DNA of 64,000 nt from Eonycteris spelaea (GCA_003508835.1 PUFA01000068.1:6138001-6202000); one strand, 5' to 3'; shown: positions 34,381 to 47,594, counted from the first letter of the stretch. Numbers and translations are program-made. The notes: generated by a model not told the origin, from the sequence alone.

Positions 34381-35150
34381 AGGTAAAATTATTTGTTCTT
34401 ACAGTGATATTTAATATAGAAATTCACTTGAGCATCACTAAACTTCTAAATTAGAAAACCTGGGGACTAGATTTTGTAGGTCACTAAATTACTAAATAAA
34501 GCAACTTTAAGGAGGAGCTATGTATTCATAATTGGTGTTGATACATGAATAATTTATTAATTCATCCAAGCTGTATTATTTACAAAGGTGTAAACTAGGG
34601 ATATTGAGACTTAAAAATATATTTACAGATACACAGTGACTTCAAAATTTTAATGGCAAAACTGACATTGACTAGGAAAAAATAGACTTTAATATGTGAT
34701 GCTCATAGCATCTCTGTGCTACTTTTTATCAATAAATAAAAATATGTTTTTTAAATTAGAGGTCTTCATTTTATTTCTACTTTTTAATAAAACTGTCTTC
34801 TAACCTTATGTTTGTTGATAGAAATCAAAAGAGCAGAAATAAGTAGCAGTGTATTCCAAACAAACACACCCAGTACTATACCATGCCCTTGCACAAGAAT
34901 GAAAAGTTGAATTTATCTTTTTGGCAACTGGCTACTGTCCTCTGCTCAACCCTATTTTCAAATGTTTGCAGTCATTCCTAACTAGAGGTCAGGAGAAAGA
35001 AGGATCTTTGAGAACCTCCCCCGCAGATAAAAGAGAAAATAAAGCTGGAAGGCAAAGGGTACATATCACAATTTCCTTTACTCAGTTGGCTGAGTCTTTC
35101 TGGAACAGATGAATCAAACAGGTGCTAAGTACTTGGAGATCTGTGGAAAA
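34381..35150. other. Unique AT-rich sequence, no gene seen
   Basis: No repeat family is recognised. The 63-codon plus frame at 34921-35112 has no domain. Confidence 0.4.
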
Positions 35151-35154
35151 GTCT

Positions 35155-35250
35155 CTGGAGTATCTGATTATTTAGGTGAGGAAATTGAAGCTCAATGCAT
35201 TTTGGGGGAACAATTTGGAAGTGGTATGCCTCACTCCTTTGATATATGGC
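35155..35250 (-). repeat. Possible MIR fragment
   Basis: TTTAGGTGAGGAAATTGAAGCTCAATGC resembles antisense MIR (ACAGATGAGGAAACTGAGGCTCAGAG). Little else is readable. Confidence 0.4.
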
Positions 35251-36515
35251 AAGAACAAATTATTCTAACAATATAATTTAAAATACTTCACAGTCTATAG
35301 AGAATTATTTAATCATAACCTTATAAATTTGAAAAAAAAAATGGTAGCATGTTGTTTACCTAGATCCATGGCTACCATATAGTATCATTTTTCAATAAAA
35401 TTCTTGGATTATCAGATAAAAATTTATATTTTTAGAAAAGGCTAGTATATTTTTAGGTTGCCTTTGACCCTAGATGCCTAATGTAGCCATGCTCTTCCTC
35501 TATACAAACGTAGCCATTAAATATGGAAATTAGAATATATTTTAACCAAAACTTAGCTATTTTTATCTCAAAAATAATTCTATCAATCAGTGAGGTTTTA
35601 TTTTTGTTTTTCTACATAATATCAAGTAACCAACTTGACTTTCTCCCTCATTGAATTGAATAAATTGAATAAGAATAAATTTGAATCCATTGGAGTGGTT
35701 TTCAATTCTGTAAAAACAACAACAAAAAAACCCCAAAAACTTGTTTTTAAAATTTTTAATAAATGAGACTATATGATTTGGGCTCAAATACAATGGTAAC
35801 TGCTTTAAGAATAAAATGGAATTATCTAGCTTAACTGGGTGTGTGAATATAATTAAAACATTATACCAGTACATTTACGTAGCTGCAGTTTTTGCATCAA
35901 TATTTTTAACCTCAAGGTTGTAAGTAATTATGTGTAATTAGTTTATCGTCTATTTAAAATAATTAGATTACAGTGATGCAATTTCAAATGTGTGTGTGTG
36001 TTTTGGAATTAATTTTTAGCAATTAGCTTCCTCATGGATTCTATCAGCATTGTAATTTGAAATTTGCTTCTAGAAAGCTACTGATATCACAGGTTCGGGA
36101 GCTCTGTTGTTTTCTGTTTGCTTATTATATTTTTAGTTCCCTTCTCATGCAATTCTGTTTAGTTCAATATAGGAAAACAATAAAATGAAATGGCTGTCCT
36201 GTCTCTCAAACTCAAGAGTATTAGATTCAACTCTACTTCTTATATATTTCTGTAAAATCTACTATAATTCTCTAAGTGTCATATTATCATTCGTATTCTC
36301 AGAATATAACGCTATCCACTTCATACTGAAGTCATGAAGATTAATTTAGGGAACAGATTTGGAGGTGCTGGATGAACCATCTGACTGGAAACATGCCTTC
36401 TTTCCACTGCAATACCACCTCCCTTATAGACTATTACATTTTCACATGAGAAGCCTGTATTATTGCTATGGTGGTAAAGCTACTTTCAATTTAGCAAATA
36501 TCATTGGGACTCTAA
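35251..36515. other. Unique AT-rich sequence, no gene seen
   Basis: 1.26 kb without a named repeat apart from a small A/C run near 35710 and a short GT run near 35990. The 95-codon minus frame (35587-35874) has no domain. Confidence 0.4.
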
Positions 36516-36639
36516 TCAGCTGGATACTATTTTAGGTGTTGGGGATATATTAGTAAAAAAACAGAAGTTTTCTTCTGATAAAAAACAAACAACAATATTC
36601 AACAAGTATATTTTAAAGACCTTATTGACTTTATCTGGT

Positions 36640-36960
36640 GATTTGTGAATCAGCATCATATAATATAGCAGAAAGAAACAGGCTCCAAAGAGGCAAGAGA
36701 TTTTATAGGCAGAAGGGAGCAAGAATAAGGAAGTTGTACTAAGTGAAAAGCAGATTGGTTATGGCAAGTTTACTTCTTTTACTGTGGGTGGCGCCATGAT
36801 GCAGATTATTTAATGCTGCTGAGGGGATTTTTGATTGATTGGTTTAAAATTCCATTTCTGGGAGAGCTAAAACTGTAATTAAGTTAAGTCTTGTTTGGTG
36901 ATGTGGGGCTTAGCATAAGCACCTTCATTTTGAGCCTGTTGTCTTTAATACTTCTCTTGG
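36640..36960. repeat. Unidentified old LTR-like sequence
   Basis: Phrases such as GCAGATTGGTTATGGCAAG, GATTGATTGGTTTAAAATTCC and GATGTGGGGCTTAGCATAAG have the feel of an ancient LTR, but I cannot name the family and see no TG..CA ends. Confidence 0.3.
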
Positions 36961-37499
36961 AGCAACAGTGTCTATGAAGCAAAATAAAGAAACAATTTCA
37001 TATAGCAATGAGTACTAGCTATAAGGTCAATGAAATAGGGTAATATGATGGAAAAGGATTGGAAAGAAGTAGTTGGGAAAATTGATCTTAGATATTGATG
37101 ATTGTGCAGTGTAACTTAAAGTTAATCTATGGCTTTTTTGTGTGTTTTCAACTGAATCTTTCATTTCTCTTATTAAAATCAAATGTAGGCAAAGTATAAA
37201 CTTTTTTTTTTTTAAAATTTATTATGTAGGATTGGGAAAATACATTTGATTTTTTTAAATTAGATAGGTCTTGTTCCAGTTACCAATTCTGACTTATTCC
37301 CATTCAAACTCAGATTTTTTATTTATACATTGGGGAAAAGTTTAAGCAATGAGCAAAGTGTCTGTCATGAAACAAACATTTGACAAAGGTTTGTTTCCTT
37401 TGTTTTATGTCCTTAATTTTCATGGGCCTCTAAAATATTTTTATTCCTTTCTTAGAGTGCATGGGTCCCTAACGTTTTATGATATAGAGTATCATCCCT

Positions 37500-37640
37500 A
37501 TCTAATACATGAAATGATTCTAAAAACCTTCCATCTATTTCAATTCCAAAACCATGCTCACTCATGGCCATTCAGTCTCTGTTTAAACACATCCACTGAT
37601 AAAAGGAAACCCATTTCTTCTAACTTCTGTCCATTGAGTC
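37500..37640. repeat. Possible ancient CR1/L3-type fragment
   Basis: CAGTCTCTGTTTAAACACATCCACTGATAAAAGG and CTTCTGTCCATTGAGTCTG recall a very old mammalian interspersed repeat. Part of a 115-codon plus frame (37349-37696) overlaps it; that frame has no recognisable domain. Confidence 0.3.
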
Positions 37641-37879
37641 TGTTTGAGACTGGGAATAGAAAAGGTATTAAATGGGTGAGAATTATCATTAATTGAAGAA
37701 GATAAAATACTATATAATATTGTTATTTAAATACTAATTGGATATAGTATTATGGGTTTGTTTTAATGTTTCCCAGTTCCTTATATAACATTTTCCATTA
37801 TTTAAAGAGACAAGTGTTTCTGATGAGGTGAACATGAGAAGCTAAGGTGAAAAGAAGCTAATTTCTTTGTGAAAATCAA

Positions 37880-38420
37880 CCGTTTAGTAACTGCTGTATT
37901 TGAAAGGCCTGATAGCCAGTTCCTTTATTCAAGAACATTTATTCCCATTGGTTTTGTGGTCCCACAGTATAAAAATTACCTATTGGAAGAGTTATTGCTT
38001 CGGGCAATAATGAGATCATAAATCTGTTAGCCACCTTTAAGGTCCCTGGAAACATACAAGAGCTTTTGGGATTATTGTTTTCATGAAAGCATAAAATCAT
38101 CACTTTTGTTGATATTCATTTAAATCAGGCATGTTTCTTCACCTGGGGCGGAATTGCTTTGGTAGAAACTTAATCATGGTGTCTCCAATCCATAGCAGTT
38201 GGAGACACTTTGATTGAACAAGTCAATTATATTCAGAAAACAAGATTGCTTGACATAAAGCATCCAAAATGCCTATTAGATGGAGTTTGCTTTTGGAGAT
38301 CACTGTATTCTAGGCAAGCAATGGTGCCCTGATCATTTGATTTCTAACTGACAAACTTCTTGGAGAGATTATGTGAAAGAGAATAGTGGTGGTGTGCATG
38401 TCTCCTTATTGCTTCTTAAT
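37880..38420. other. Candidate conserved noncoding element with a perfect hairpin
   Basis: This 540-bp block matches no repeat I know. At 38179-38208 it holds a perfect 10-bp inverted repeat: GTGTCTCCAA, a 10-nt spacer, TTGGAGACAC. The hairpin is too short for a microRNA precursor. Confidence 0.35.
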
Positions 38421-38554
38421 TTCTATAAAAAAGGACAGCTATTTTCCTTATTAAAATGGGGAGACTTAAAACTCCACATGCAGGAATAGAGACACAGGGA
38501 ATTAAACTGATTTATAAAGTTTCACCATCTTGGAAATAATATATGATTTAAATT

Positions 38555-38700
38555 ACAAAAACTGGGTTCAAATGAATGTACTAATCTTTATTAGCTATGG
38601 GAAACTCAGGTTTACCTGAGCCTGCTTTCTCATTTCTGAGGAAAAAGAATAGTAATAGTTCCTACATACCCAGTGGAAGAGTTGCTAGATCATTGTTCAT
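38555..38700 (+). repeat. MIR SINE
   Basis: AACTGGGTTCAAATGAATG, then a decayed core, and GAGCCTGCTTTCTCATTTCTGAGG..AATAGTAATAGTTCCTAC, follow MIR order. Confidence 0.55.
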
Positions 38701-39184
38701 TGATACTTAAAGTTTTAAGACTCAAATGCACAAGAAACCAATGTTTAGATTTAAAGGAGCCTAAGAACACTTTTTCCTTTGGATATGCCAATATATTCAG
38801 TCTATATCTATTACAATTTTGAATCTGCTTCTAATTTTCTATCCTTCTGAGTATTCACCCACACTTGTTCAGAAAGTGTTACAAATTATCTTCAAATTCT
38901 TCTTCAGTCATGTTTTAGATAATTTGATTTGAGATATTAATTTTATTAGTCATTAAAGGTATAAATGAAGAAAATAGTAATTATAAAGGTGCTTATAAAG
39001 TCAGAAGATACTTAACATTTATTGAGCATCTTTTTGTACTTTTTTATTGTACTCTTTTATTCTCAGAGTAGAGTTCACCAAATTGCTTATTTTTTCTCTA
39101 GAGCTAAATGAATCATTTCTTTATTATTCCTACTCCCAGCCTGTGGTTCATCAGAGCGGCACAATGTAAAATACTGAAAATAAG

Positions 39185-39370
39185 ATAAACAATTGGATTC
39201 CTGGTTCTGGCAATTACTAACTGAATTTTTGGGTGACTTTAATCAATCAATCTGATTTGCAATTTTGCTTTCTATAAACGCTGATAATACTTAGCTTGCA
39301 AGAAGTTTTTACCAAGATTACATGAGATAATACATGTAAATTGTCTAACCGGCACACATCAGTAAAAACA
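39185..39370 (+). repeat. MIR SINE
   Basis: GATTCCTGGTTCTGGCAATTACTAACTG, TCTATAAACGCTGATAATACTTAGC, TTACATGAGATAATACATG and TAACCGGCACACATCAG follow MIR order. Confidence 0.65.
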
Positions 39371-41220
39371 CATATTAATGGTGGGAAATGTCTAAATGGA
39401 AACACAACCAGGTGTGAGAACATGCCCAAGTATAATTTTAACATTAAAAAAAAAGATGGTTTAATTGTGAATTTCTTCCTCCCACAATGGAGTTACTTGG
39501 CCTTGAAAGGATTTTGGATGTTGCTTGGCTCATTGACAGGGTGTAAGCATGGCTTTATCCTGGTCACTTATAGTACTGAACATGCATTTGACCTATTAGT
39601 TCAGTCTCATGCTGAAGTTGTTAGCTTACATTCTAAAACATTAAAAATGTCTTTCTTTGATGTATATAGAACATATGAAAACAATTCCTAGTAAGCTTGC
39701 GTTTTTCCTCAGGACTTTGTATTGTTAAAATTTCCGGAATTAAGCTAAAAGTTAATTCCACAAATCATGAAGCCCTGGAAGCTGACAAGATTGGGACAAT
39801 ATGTATATTTGTTTCATCCAATATTTTAGATAATGTATTTATCAATTAGTGTCCAGACAGGTTATAGAAACCATAATGTTATTTTAGCAAAGGGAATTTA
39901 ATTTAAGCAATCAGGTAAACAAGTGTAGACAACTGAAAAGGCAAAAATGGAACCCTCACTGTAGGAACTGAGGTCTCTCCAAGCCCCAGTTTTTCATGTT
40001 TGAAAAGAAAACTTAATAGCTCCTGCGCCTATGGAGGGGCACCCAGTCGTTGTTCATTGGCTTCCCATATATTCAGTCTTGAAACATGTATTTATGTTCA
40101 TAGGAGTTCACACATGAATATCTCTTACCTTGTACAGGTCATAAAAACTCAGCCTATATTCATTATATTTTTGAATTAGCTTCTATTTTCTATTGTTCTG
40201 AATACCACTTCATAAAGAAAACATAAAGGTTAGAACTGCAGGAGGCAACTAGCAACATGAAGGCTTGTGAAACAATGGGAAATGGTTGATACTATTGGGA
40301 CCGAAAAGCTTGTGTTACAGATTTCTGAAGAAGGCATGCTTCCTAGCTAGGAAGGCCCTGCAGAATTTTGAGAACAGGCTTTTCCTGGCTGATTCCATCA
40401 CCTTAAAAATTTAGAGGTCACCAGTAGCTGCAGTTGGAACCTCTGAGGTGAAACAATGAAGCTGGCCTAGGGGGTGTGGGGGAAAAAAATAAATGAAAAA
40501 GAAACAAAAATACTCTAGACATGATTAGGATGTTGCTGAATGAATGAGAGGAATAGAAAATAAAGACAGTAAGTGCAAGTTTCTTCTCCCGTATCCATGT
40601 ATCCATTTTACTGTATCCTACCTATTTGCAGAGCCTTACAGGAAGGAAGGCAGAAGGCAAATAATTGTGATTTGTAGAGTTCTTACTTTAATATGTTCAA
40701 GTAAAATACAGAAATGTGAGTGGGTGTGGAGGTAATAGCTTCCCAGCCAGCATGCTTTACCTGGTGAGTGGGGGTATTAGATGAACTGGTGGTACACAGA
40801 TGAAGAGGGTGTAGTACTTACTGTCAATAAAATTTTTTGTAAAAATTCCTGTGAATCTTTTTAGAAAGCTAAACAAAAGTAAGAGCCGAAGTAGGTATGA
40901 AGATTTTCAATGGAGGAAGAATTTCAAGTGGGAAAACTTGAAAGATGAAGAGAGAAATAAGGTGGGTATGTGAAAGGATAAGTGATCACAGAGGCATGGG
41001 ACTAGGAACGAGCACGATGTGGTGGGGATGAAAAAAAAGAGATGAGCTGATTGAAATGAGATTGAGTTAACTGAGTAGAAACAAACTAGGAAGATTTGGA
41101 AACCTCAGTACCTTTCGAATCCCATGGCGTGTGGACCATAATAGATATCAAAGAGAGAATATGCTTGTTCTAGATAACTGCACAGCTTATTTTTACTGTA
41201 TTGATAGAACTTAACTGATC
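39371..41220. other. Mostly unique sequence, no gene seen
   Basis: The longest frame (39341-39691 plus, 116 codons, starting inside the MIR) shows no domain, signal or splice context. 39850-40060 (GTTATTTTAGCAAAGGGAATTTAA) hints at an old unnamed repeat. 40870-41130 is purine-rich. Confidence 0.35.
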
Positions 41221-43210
41221 AACTTGGTTTCAAGTGGACACTGGATCACAGGAAATTGCCCTAACAGGATGAATAAAATATTAGATTTCCTGTTCTCTGG
41301 GAAATGCCCTGTTGTGTTGCACAAGGAATGCAGATTTAGAGGATTTGAAATTTTGCTTTATATTTTGTCTATGTCACGGGGTACAAAAAAAAATCAAATT
41401 TCTTAATTACTAAGACTTCTTTTGGTTAGGAAATCAATTATTATCACTTTGAGTTGGATAAAACTCTAAACATCAAGTTCATCTAAAGGACAGAGTATGG
41501 GAAATCTTTATATTTGAATAGTAAATTTCATTTATTTAATAGTCAAACTAAATTATAATTCCTCATCCAAGCTATACCTCACCAACCAGAAAGTCTGGGT
41601 AGTCCAAAATTAACACCAAGTGGTATGAAGATCTCTCATGCTTTGGTTTATCAGAGTCATTGCCTCCAAGGTAGAATCTTAGAAGCTAAAATGGACATTC
41701 TTTTCTGAGTGTCCTTTGTTTAATGAATCATTTGTTAAATTATGTATCGAACGTTAATGATGCTTATATAATTAATAAATTTAAATTTCAATGGTATGAG
41801 TCAAAATCTCCTAAACACTTTGATGTTGAACATGAAATTAGTAAAATCTCAAAAGATTTCAATAAAGCCATAAATCTAATGAATCAAATTATTTTAAATG
41901 ATTCCAAATGCCTCGTACACATAAAGTATTATAGTTATTATAAAAATTATTAGAGTACCTACTTCAATATATCAGTTCCATGGATTTATGTCTATACTAA
42001 TTTCTATACTAATTGTACATAATTTTATGTGTTCCTGAAGTATGGCTTAATTTATTTATCCATAGTAATTTTAACAATCCTCAAAGAATATAACACCAAA
42101 CTAGCTGATATTATATATCCTATTTCATTGACCTATGCATTCCTCATTGTGTCAAGGGGTATGGGATACATCTTCTAAGTAGATTAAAACTTGAATCAGT
42201 GTTTATTGGGCTGGGCCTCTTTGTAAATGAAAGTTTACTTGCTAAATACATGATATTTGCCAAGTCTGTGTGCCTTAGAGTAGTCTGATGCTTACCTAAT
42301 TTTGGCACCATGTCAGTAAAATATTGGTTAGAGAGTCTTATACCACTTCTCACAATTTACTTCTCTATGCCCTATTATCATTTCATAATTAGTAGGGATA
42401 TCCAGAAGTTTCATAGCTCAGGAGATTACGGACTGAGTTTATATAGACAACTTTTGGTTAAAGTTATACAGATAATCTATTATTTTGCCACAGGTTGTTG
42501 GATTCTTTATGACTTATTCACTGTCTTTTAAATCACCCCTTTGGCTGAAACATATAGGAAAAAAAAATTAATTATACATATTTAAACAAAATCAGCAATT
42601 TTCTAATTATTAAAATTAATTAAGTACATATCATGGCTTAATGTACTTGTTCTACTTTTGTATTAAATTTTCATGAGCTAAACATTATTTCTAGTTTTTC
42701 ATATGTGACATAATTAAAAACTTGTGTTTTTTCACATCTAACTCAATTTTATTAGTTATAATTAAAATTATCTTTTTTATTCATAAATTATGACTTATCT
42801 GTTGGACACAACATTTAGCTAAACCTTTATCATTTGAGATGTGACTGAAAATTTTAAAGCTATGTTTGATTTCTGGGAACAATGAGATAGTATGGGTTTA
42901 TTTTGCTTACCCCAATTCTATTGTATGAGATCATCTCCAGATAGACTAAATTCTTTTGAAAAAAAAATATTTCAAAGAAGAACTTCAGGGTGCTATGAAA
43001 ACTTACCATATTGTTTTACATGAATATTTGTATGATGAGAATTCCAATGACGCAAGACATTTGTGAGAGATCTAGAAAAACAAACTCATTAAGATCATGA
43101 GTTTATATTGATCTTTTAGTTTAACCACAAAATTAGTATTATATTTTAAAAACTTATTCTAATATGATTACACACTTTTCAACATACCTACATGAAAATT
43201 CACCATGTTC
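41221..43210. other. Unique AT-rich sequence, no gene seen
   Basis: 2 kb with no repeat I can name and no coding signal. Frames (41723-41953, 42310-42531) are chance. Confidence 0.4.
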
Positions 43211-44229
43211 TTTTACTTATCTTCTTAGGTTCAGAACCCTGCTTTGCCAGCACACTGTGAGCAAAGCATCTTACCAGGACTAAGCCCCCAGTCACTAAGT
43301 TTATAATTCTGATACAAAAATTAAAAAGGGAGAGGTCATATGCATGGGTATACACACATTTGTATGACTAGGGCACCTTCTCATGTAGGACAGACATAAG
43401 AATGACAGCCAATCAGAACCAGAAGGCTGTTTGGTGAGAATGGAATCAAAATGAACATAATTAGTTATATTAGATAAATCTTTCAGGCTGGCATATATTC
43501 AGAGCCTGTACCCACAGCAGAGTTGATCTTGTCAATAGAACTACCATAGCTAAGTGCAGGAATAAGACTATAATCTTTTGGACAGCTCTAGAATGGGCAC
43601 TGCCAAAGTTAGAGATATTAGAAGTCAATAGCCAAGAAGAACTTATATCAGCTTGAGTCAATAATGAGAAATTTGCAAAAAGGAGAAAAGTAAAATGGTA
43701 TAACTCAAAAAGGAAGACAGACAGTGAGAAAGGCAAAAATATGATTCAAATTTTTCTACCATCTGGCTGCAATGCAAGAAACACTCTTATCTCAGAACTT
43801 AGACATAAACAAAACAGAAACAACAAAAATTTAAATGAGTTTGCAATGTCAATTAAATCATCAGAAGAAAGCATTTGGGTCTGAGATGCATGTGAATGGA
43901 ATCTTAAAGACCTTGGAGTTTACAATATTTGGTTGAACGCATGTCACCAAACTTTAACGATTTAAAGAGAATAAAAATAGGCATATTCTGGACAAGTCTC
44001 ATTTGCTATCAAGTTCCATTATTTAATTTTTAAAAAAATTTCAGATGTATTTGGTTATCACAACAGTAAAAATGAGATGTAAGGTATCAAAGGTTGCTAA
44101 CCTATGACCAAGAAAATAGAAAGGCCAGAGATTAACATCATTTTGACTTAATTATTCAATAATTAATTATTTTTCATTCTATCATTTGTTCATTGGCATT
44201 TATGCACTTGTATAAATATGGTTTGAGAC
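43211..44229. other. Unique sequence, no gene seen
   Basis: Composition is ordinary. 43880-43980 (GAACGCATGTCACC, TTTAACGATTTAAAG) looks non-repetitive and could be constrained. No family is recognised. Confidence 0.35.
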
Positions 44230-44600
44230 ATTTCTTTAATGAGCTCACAAGTTAAGAAGTGAGAAGTGAAATGAATAATTCATTCAATGATGATACTCCA
44301 TCATAGATTGGATAATAGATATATTTACATACAAGGTAGAATAGAGGCACAAAGAAGAAGAAATTATAATTGATTAAATTAATCAGACAAGATTTCACAG
44401 AGTTGTAGATATTTGAATTGTATTTTCAAAGAAACTTAGGAGTTAACCAGTATGACAAAAAGGAAAGGAAATTCCAGGGATGGAACAAACTATTTCACTG
44501 TTGAGTATAAGTAAGTCATGTGATATGGTTGGGCAGTTCTATGCATATAAGGGATAAGAGGGAGACAAAGCTGGAGAAATATAGGCTTGGAAGCCTAGCA
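44230..44600 (-). repeat. L2 LINE fragment
   Basis: Antisense L2 phrases occur in order: TTGAATTGTATTTTCAAAG, AACTTAGGAGTTAACCAGTATG, AAGGAAATTCCAGGGATGGAAC and AGGGATAAGAGGGAG. Confidence 0.65.
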
Positions 44601-45172
44601 AAGTATACTGATGATCAACAGTTAAAATCAATTCATCTAAACTTCAAAACTTTCCAATGATATAGACCATAGAGCCAAGACAATGGTCCTAAATATTTAC
44701 ACAGCACTCACTTCATAGTTGACAGGGCATTTTAACATATCTTACATTTCAAATAAAACTCCATGACTTCAGGAAAGGTAGAGAATTGTTTCATCTGTTA
44801 GAAACATCTGTTTCTCAGATTCAAGTAATGTACTGAACTTCATATTGTAAGAGAGTGACTCATGAAAAATGCTCAGATTATTTGACAATAGGTTCTAGAA
44901 CTGCCATCATTTTACTATTAGATTACTCAATACTGCCCTCTGTATGTTTTCGAGAATTTAGAAGCAGTTGTTCTAGATCTTACTGTTTGCCGTACTGTAC
45001 ATAAATTTTACTCTTATTTCTCCCTATCATCTTTTATTACAGTCATCCAATTGAAATTCAGGATTAAGCCTCTCTCTGACTTGCCCTTCTGCCTCTGCAG
45101 CACTTAATATCTATTACAGTAAACTGCAACTGTATCTCATTAAATAACTAATTGTATGTCATTTAAATGTGT

Positions 45173-45330
45173 TTGTGTGTGAGAGAGAGACAGAGAGAGA
45201 TAGAGAGAGACAAAATGAGAAGCAGAGACAGACAGAGAGACAGACAGAGGGAAACAAAGAGGAAGGGAAGAAGGGGGAGATGTACAGAGGGACGGACAGA
45301 GGGATGGATGGATGGCCAGATAGACAGACA
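45173..45330 (+). repeat. Purine-rich (GAGA/GACA/GATG)n tract
   Basis: After a short GTGT run, about 150 bp of almost pure purine with periodic C/T makes GAGA, GACA, GGAA and GATG repeats. Both strands give charged or Ser/Leu repeat frames that are artefacts. Such tracts can form triplex (H) DNA. Confidence 0.95.
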
Positions 45331-45610
45331 TATCACAAGTATAGTTTAAAAATGGCCTGTGGGCAAGCTTCAGTTACCCATTCTCACAAATAACTCAGGA
45401 ATCTGCTAAACATTCCCCCTCTCCTCCACAAGTTACTTAAACCTAGTGACTTAGCTGGCATGGCAGACCCATAGATATCCAAAACGGCTGATAGCAGCAT
45501 GGAATTGAAGAAAGTGGTCCTGAGCTTCCCATATTTGGCTGAATCTTTACTCTGGAAAGACTGTACCAATGTCACCTTTATGTCTCAACAGTTAACTTTG
45601 GCATATATGC

Positions 45611-45975
45611 TGTGTTAGTCCTTCCAGAATGCTATAACAAAAGTACCATAGACTGGGTGGCTTATAAACAACATAAATTTATTCCTCATAATTCTGGTGA
45701 CTGAGAAGTCCAAGGTCAAGGAACCAGTAGGTAAAATCTGCATCTGGTGAGAGCCCATTTTCTGGTTCATAGTTGGCCATATTTTTAGAGTATCTTAACA
45801 TGGTGGAAAGGATGAGGGAGCCCTGTGGAGTCTCTTTTATAAGGACACTAATCCCATTCATGAGAGTAAAGCCTCATGGCTAATCACCTCTCAAAGACAG
45901 AACCTTCAAATAGCATCACTTTGGGAGTTAGGTTTTAACAGAGGAATTTGGGGGGAACCCAAACATTGTTTGTAG
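45611..45975 (-). mobile_element. MLT1 (ERVL-MaLR) LTR
   Basis: TGTGTTAGTCCTTCCAGAATGC, CATAGACTGGGTGGCTTATAAAC, CTCTTTTATAAGGACACTAATCCC and AATTTGGGGGGAACCCAAACATT are the antisense MLT1 LTR, nearly full length. It is a different MLT1 subfamily from the copy at 24.7 kb. Solo LTR. Confidence 0.85.
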
Positions 45976-46189
45976 TGTATGGAAAACATACACTTCCATT
46001 TAGGAGGGTATTTAACTGCTTCCTACTTCATACGGTTTTCTCCATACAGACATGTTTTCATATTTTTGCCACAAATAAACTTTATACTTTTTAGCTTATT
46101 CTGTTAATTTACTTCTTTCAATTATATCACCATCTTCTAATGATGTCTGTACTTTAACATAAAAGCTTTCTGGAAAGTATTTTGCTTCG

Positions 46190-46330
46190 TATCAAGTTGC
46201 TATTATACAATAATCTATCCTAAAGGAATAATTCTAAAATGCCAATGAAAAGTTTTATATACAAAAATGTTCAATGAAATGCTATTTATAATCATTGAAA
46301 TCAGAAAAAGCATTACTGGATAATCTATGC
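46190..46330 (+). repeat. Old L1/HAL1 fragment
   Basis: ACAAAAATGTTCAATGAAATGCTATTTATAATCATTGAAATC corresponds to the L1/HAL1 phrase CAAAGATGTTCATTGCAGCATTATTTATAATAGTGAAAAAT. Confidence 0.6.
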
Positions 46331-46864
46331 TCAATTAGTATTTTTTGAATGAGTAGGTTTTATAGCACAGAAAATTCCTCCCTGTGGACTTCTTATAGCA
46401 TGCACCCTACGTCTCCCCAAGAGGCCAGCAACTATTGTACTGTGATCTTTTAATCATTCATCTATTGCCAGTCATATGAGCATGGGTGATAGTATACTCT
46501 ATAGCTAATTTAAAAATAAAGAATTTCATTGTGTTCAAATAAGGATGATGCCTTATCACATAGGTGGCAAGTCCATGTCAGAGCCTGAACTCACTTTATT
46601 ACTCTCACGCCACAAATAACTCTGACATTAATTTCTGCCAATTTCAGACATAGCCTCTGAATCCATTGCATCTCAGGGAATAAGGATTCACCAGTCAATA
46701 AGAGCTCTGTGTGTGATAAAACTGATGTGCTACATCAGTGACTATAAATGGCATGAATGACATATCCCTTTGAAAAAGAGTCTGGGTGAAATCTTAAGCT
46801 AATGTCATTCTTACAAGTTTTTAAGTCAATCACATTCAGAATTTGTGGTCCATGACATAAAGCT
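46331..46864. other. Unique sequence; weak MIR trace
   Basis: 46545-46615 could be the tail of an antisense MIR. Nothing else is recognised. Confidence 0.35.
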
Positions 46865-47050
46865 TTGAGACATAAAAATCTGTAATTCTAGCTCTACTAT
46901 TGAATGATTTTGTACTTATGAACATTTCTGGACTCTGCTTGCTTGATAAAATCATTATCATCATCATCTTTCTACAAAGCATTTTGTGAAGGTCAAATAA
47001 AAATTAGCTTCAGAAACTTAAAGCATTGTATATAAATGTGTGATCATTAT
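46865..47050 (+). repeat. MIR SINE
   Basis: ATTCTAGCTCTACTATTGAATGATTTTGTACTTATGAACATTTCTGG, then AATCATTATCATCATC and AAAGCATTGTATATAAATGTG, follow MIR order. Confidence 0.6.
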
Positions 47051-47274
47051 TTTATTAATACTTATTCAGTAGTCAACTAATGAGTGACTAATTAGTATGT
47101 TACAAGAACAAGGCTAAACTCTGAGGACACAAAGTTTACTTTAACACATATCCTGTCATTGGAGGTATTTATTGTAGATATTATTTCATTATGTAGTTAT
47201 TATTAGTGATAGTATCCACATTTTCTAATGACCAGGGTAGTGGTTCAAATAGGTAAAGGTTAATTTCATTTAAT

Positions 47275-47560
47275 AAAACAGGCTAGTCACAAAAGACTAC
47301 ATGTGGTATGATTCCATTTATATGAAACATCCAGACTAGGGAAATCTATAAATACAGAAAATAAATTAATGATTGCCAGGGGCTGGGGAGGGAGTAATGG
47401 GGAGGATGGCATTTCTTTTTGGGGTGATGAAAATGTTCTAAAATTGATCGTAGTAATCATTGCACAACTCTGTGATTATACTAACAAGCACTGACCTGTA
47501 CACTTTAAATGGGCAGATTGTACAGTATGTAAATTATGTTTTAAAAGAGTTGTTATAAAA
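47275..47560 (+). repeat. L1M LINE 3' end
   Basis: CTAGTCACAAAAGACTACATGTGGTATGATTCCATTTATATG, GATTGCCAGGGGCTGGGGAGG, TTTTGGGGTGATGAAAATGTTC and ACACTTTAAATGGGCAGATTG form a well-preserved, 5'-truncated L1M 3' UTR. Confidence 0.9.
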
Positions 47561-47594
47561 TTAAGCTACATGTGGCCCTCACAGATGTTTGCAA

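Noticed and set aside
37349..37696. 115-codon open frame on the plus strand
   Set aside because: No recognisable domain, no signal or splice context, partly overlaps repeat-like sequence; the length is within chance for 64 kb in six frames.
38179..38208. MicroRNA precursor
   Set aside because: The stem is only 10 bp; a precursor needs about 22 or more paired bases.
39341..39691. 116-codon open frame on the plus strand, the longest in the window
   Set aside because: It begins inside a MIR copy and shows no family resemblance or codon-like pattern.
45140..45393. Charged (Arg/Glu/Asp) and Ser/Leu/Pro-rich frames on both strands
   Set aside because: Translations of the purine-rich microsatellite.
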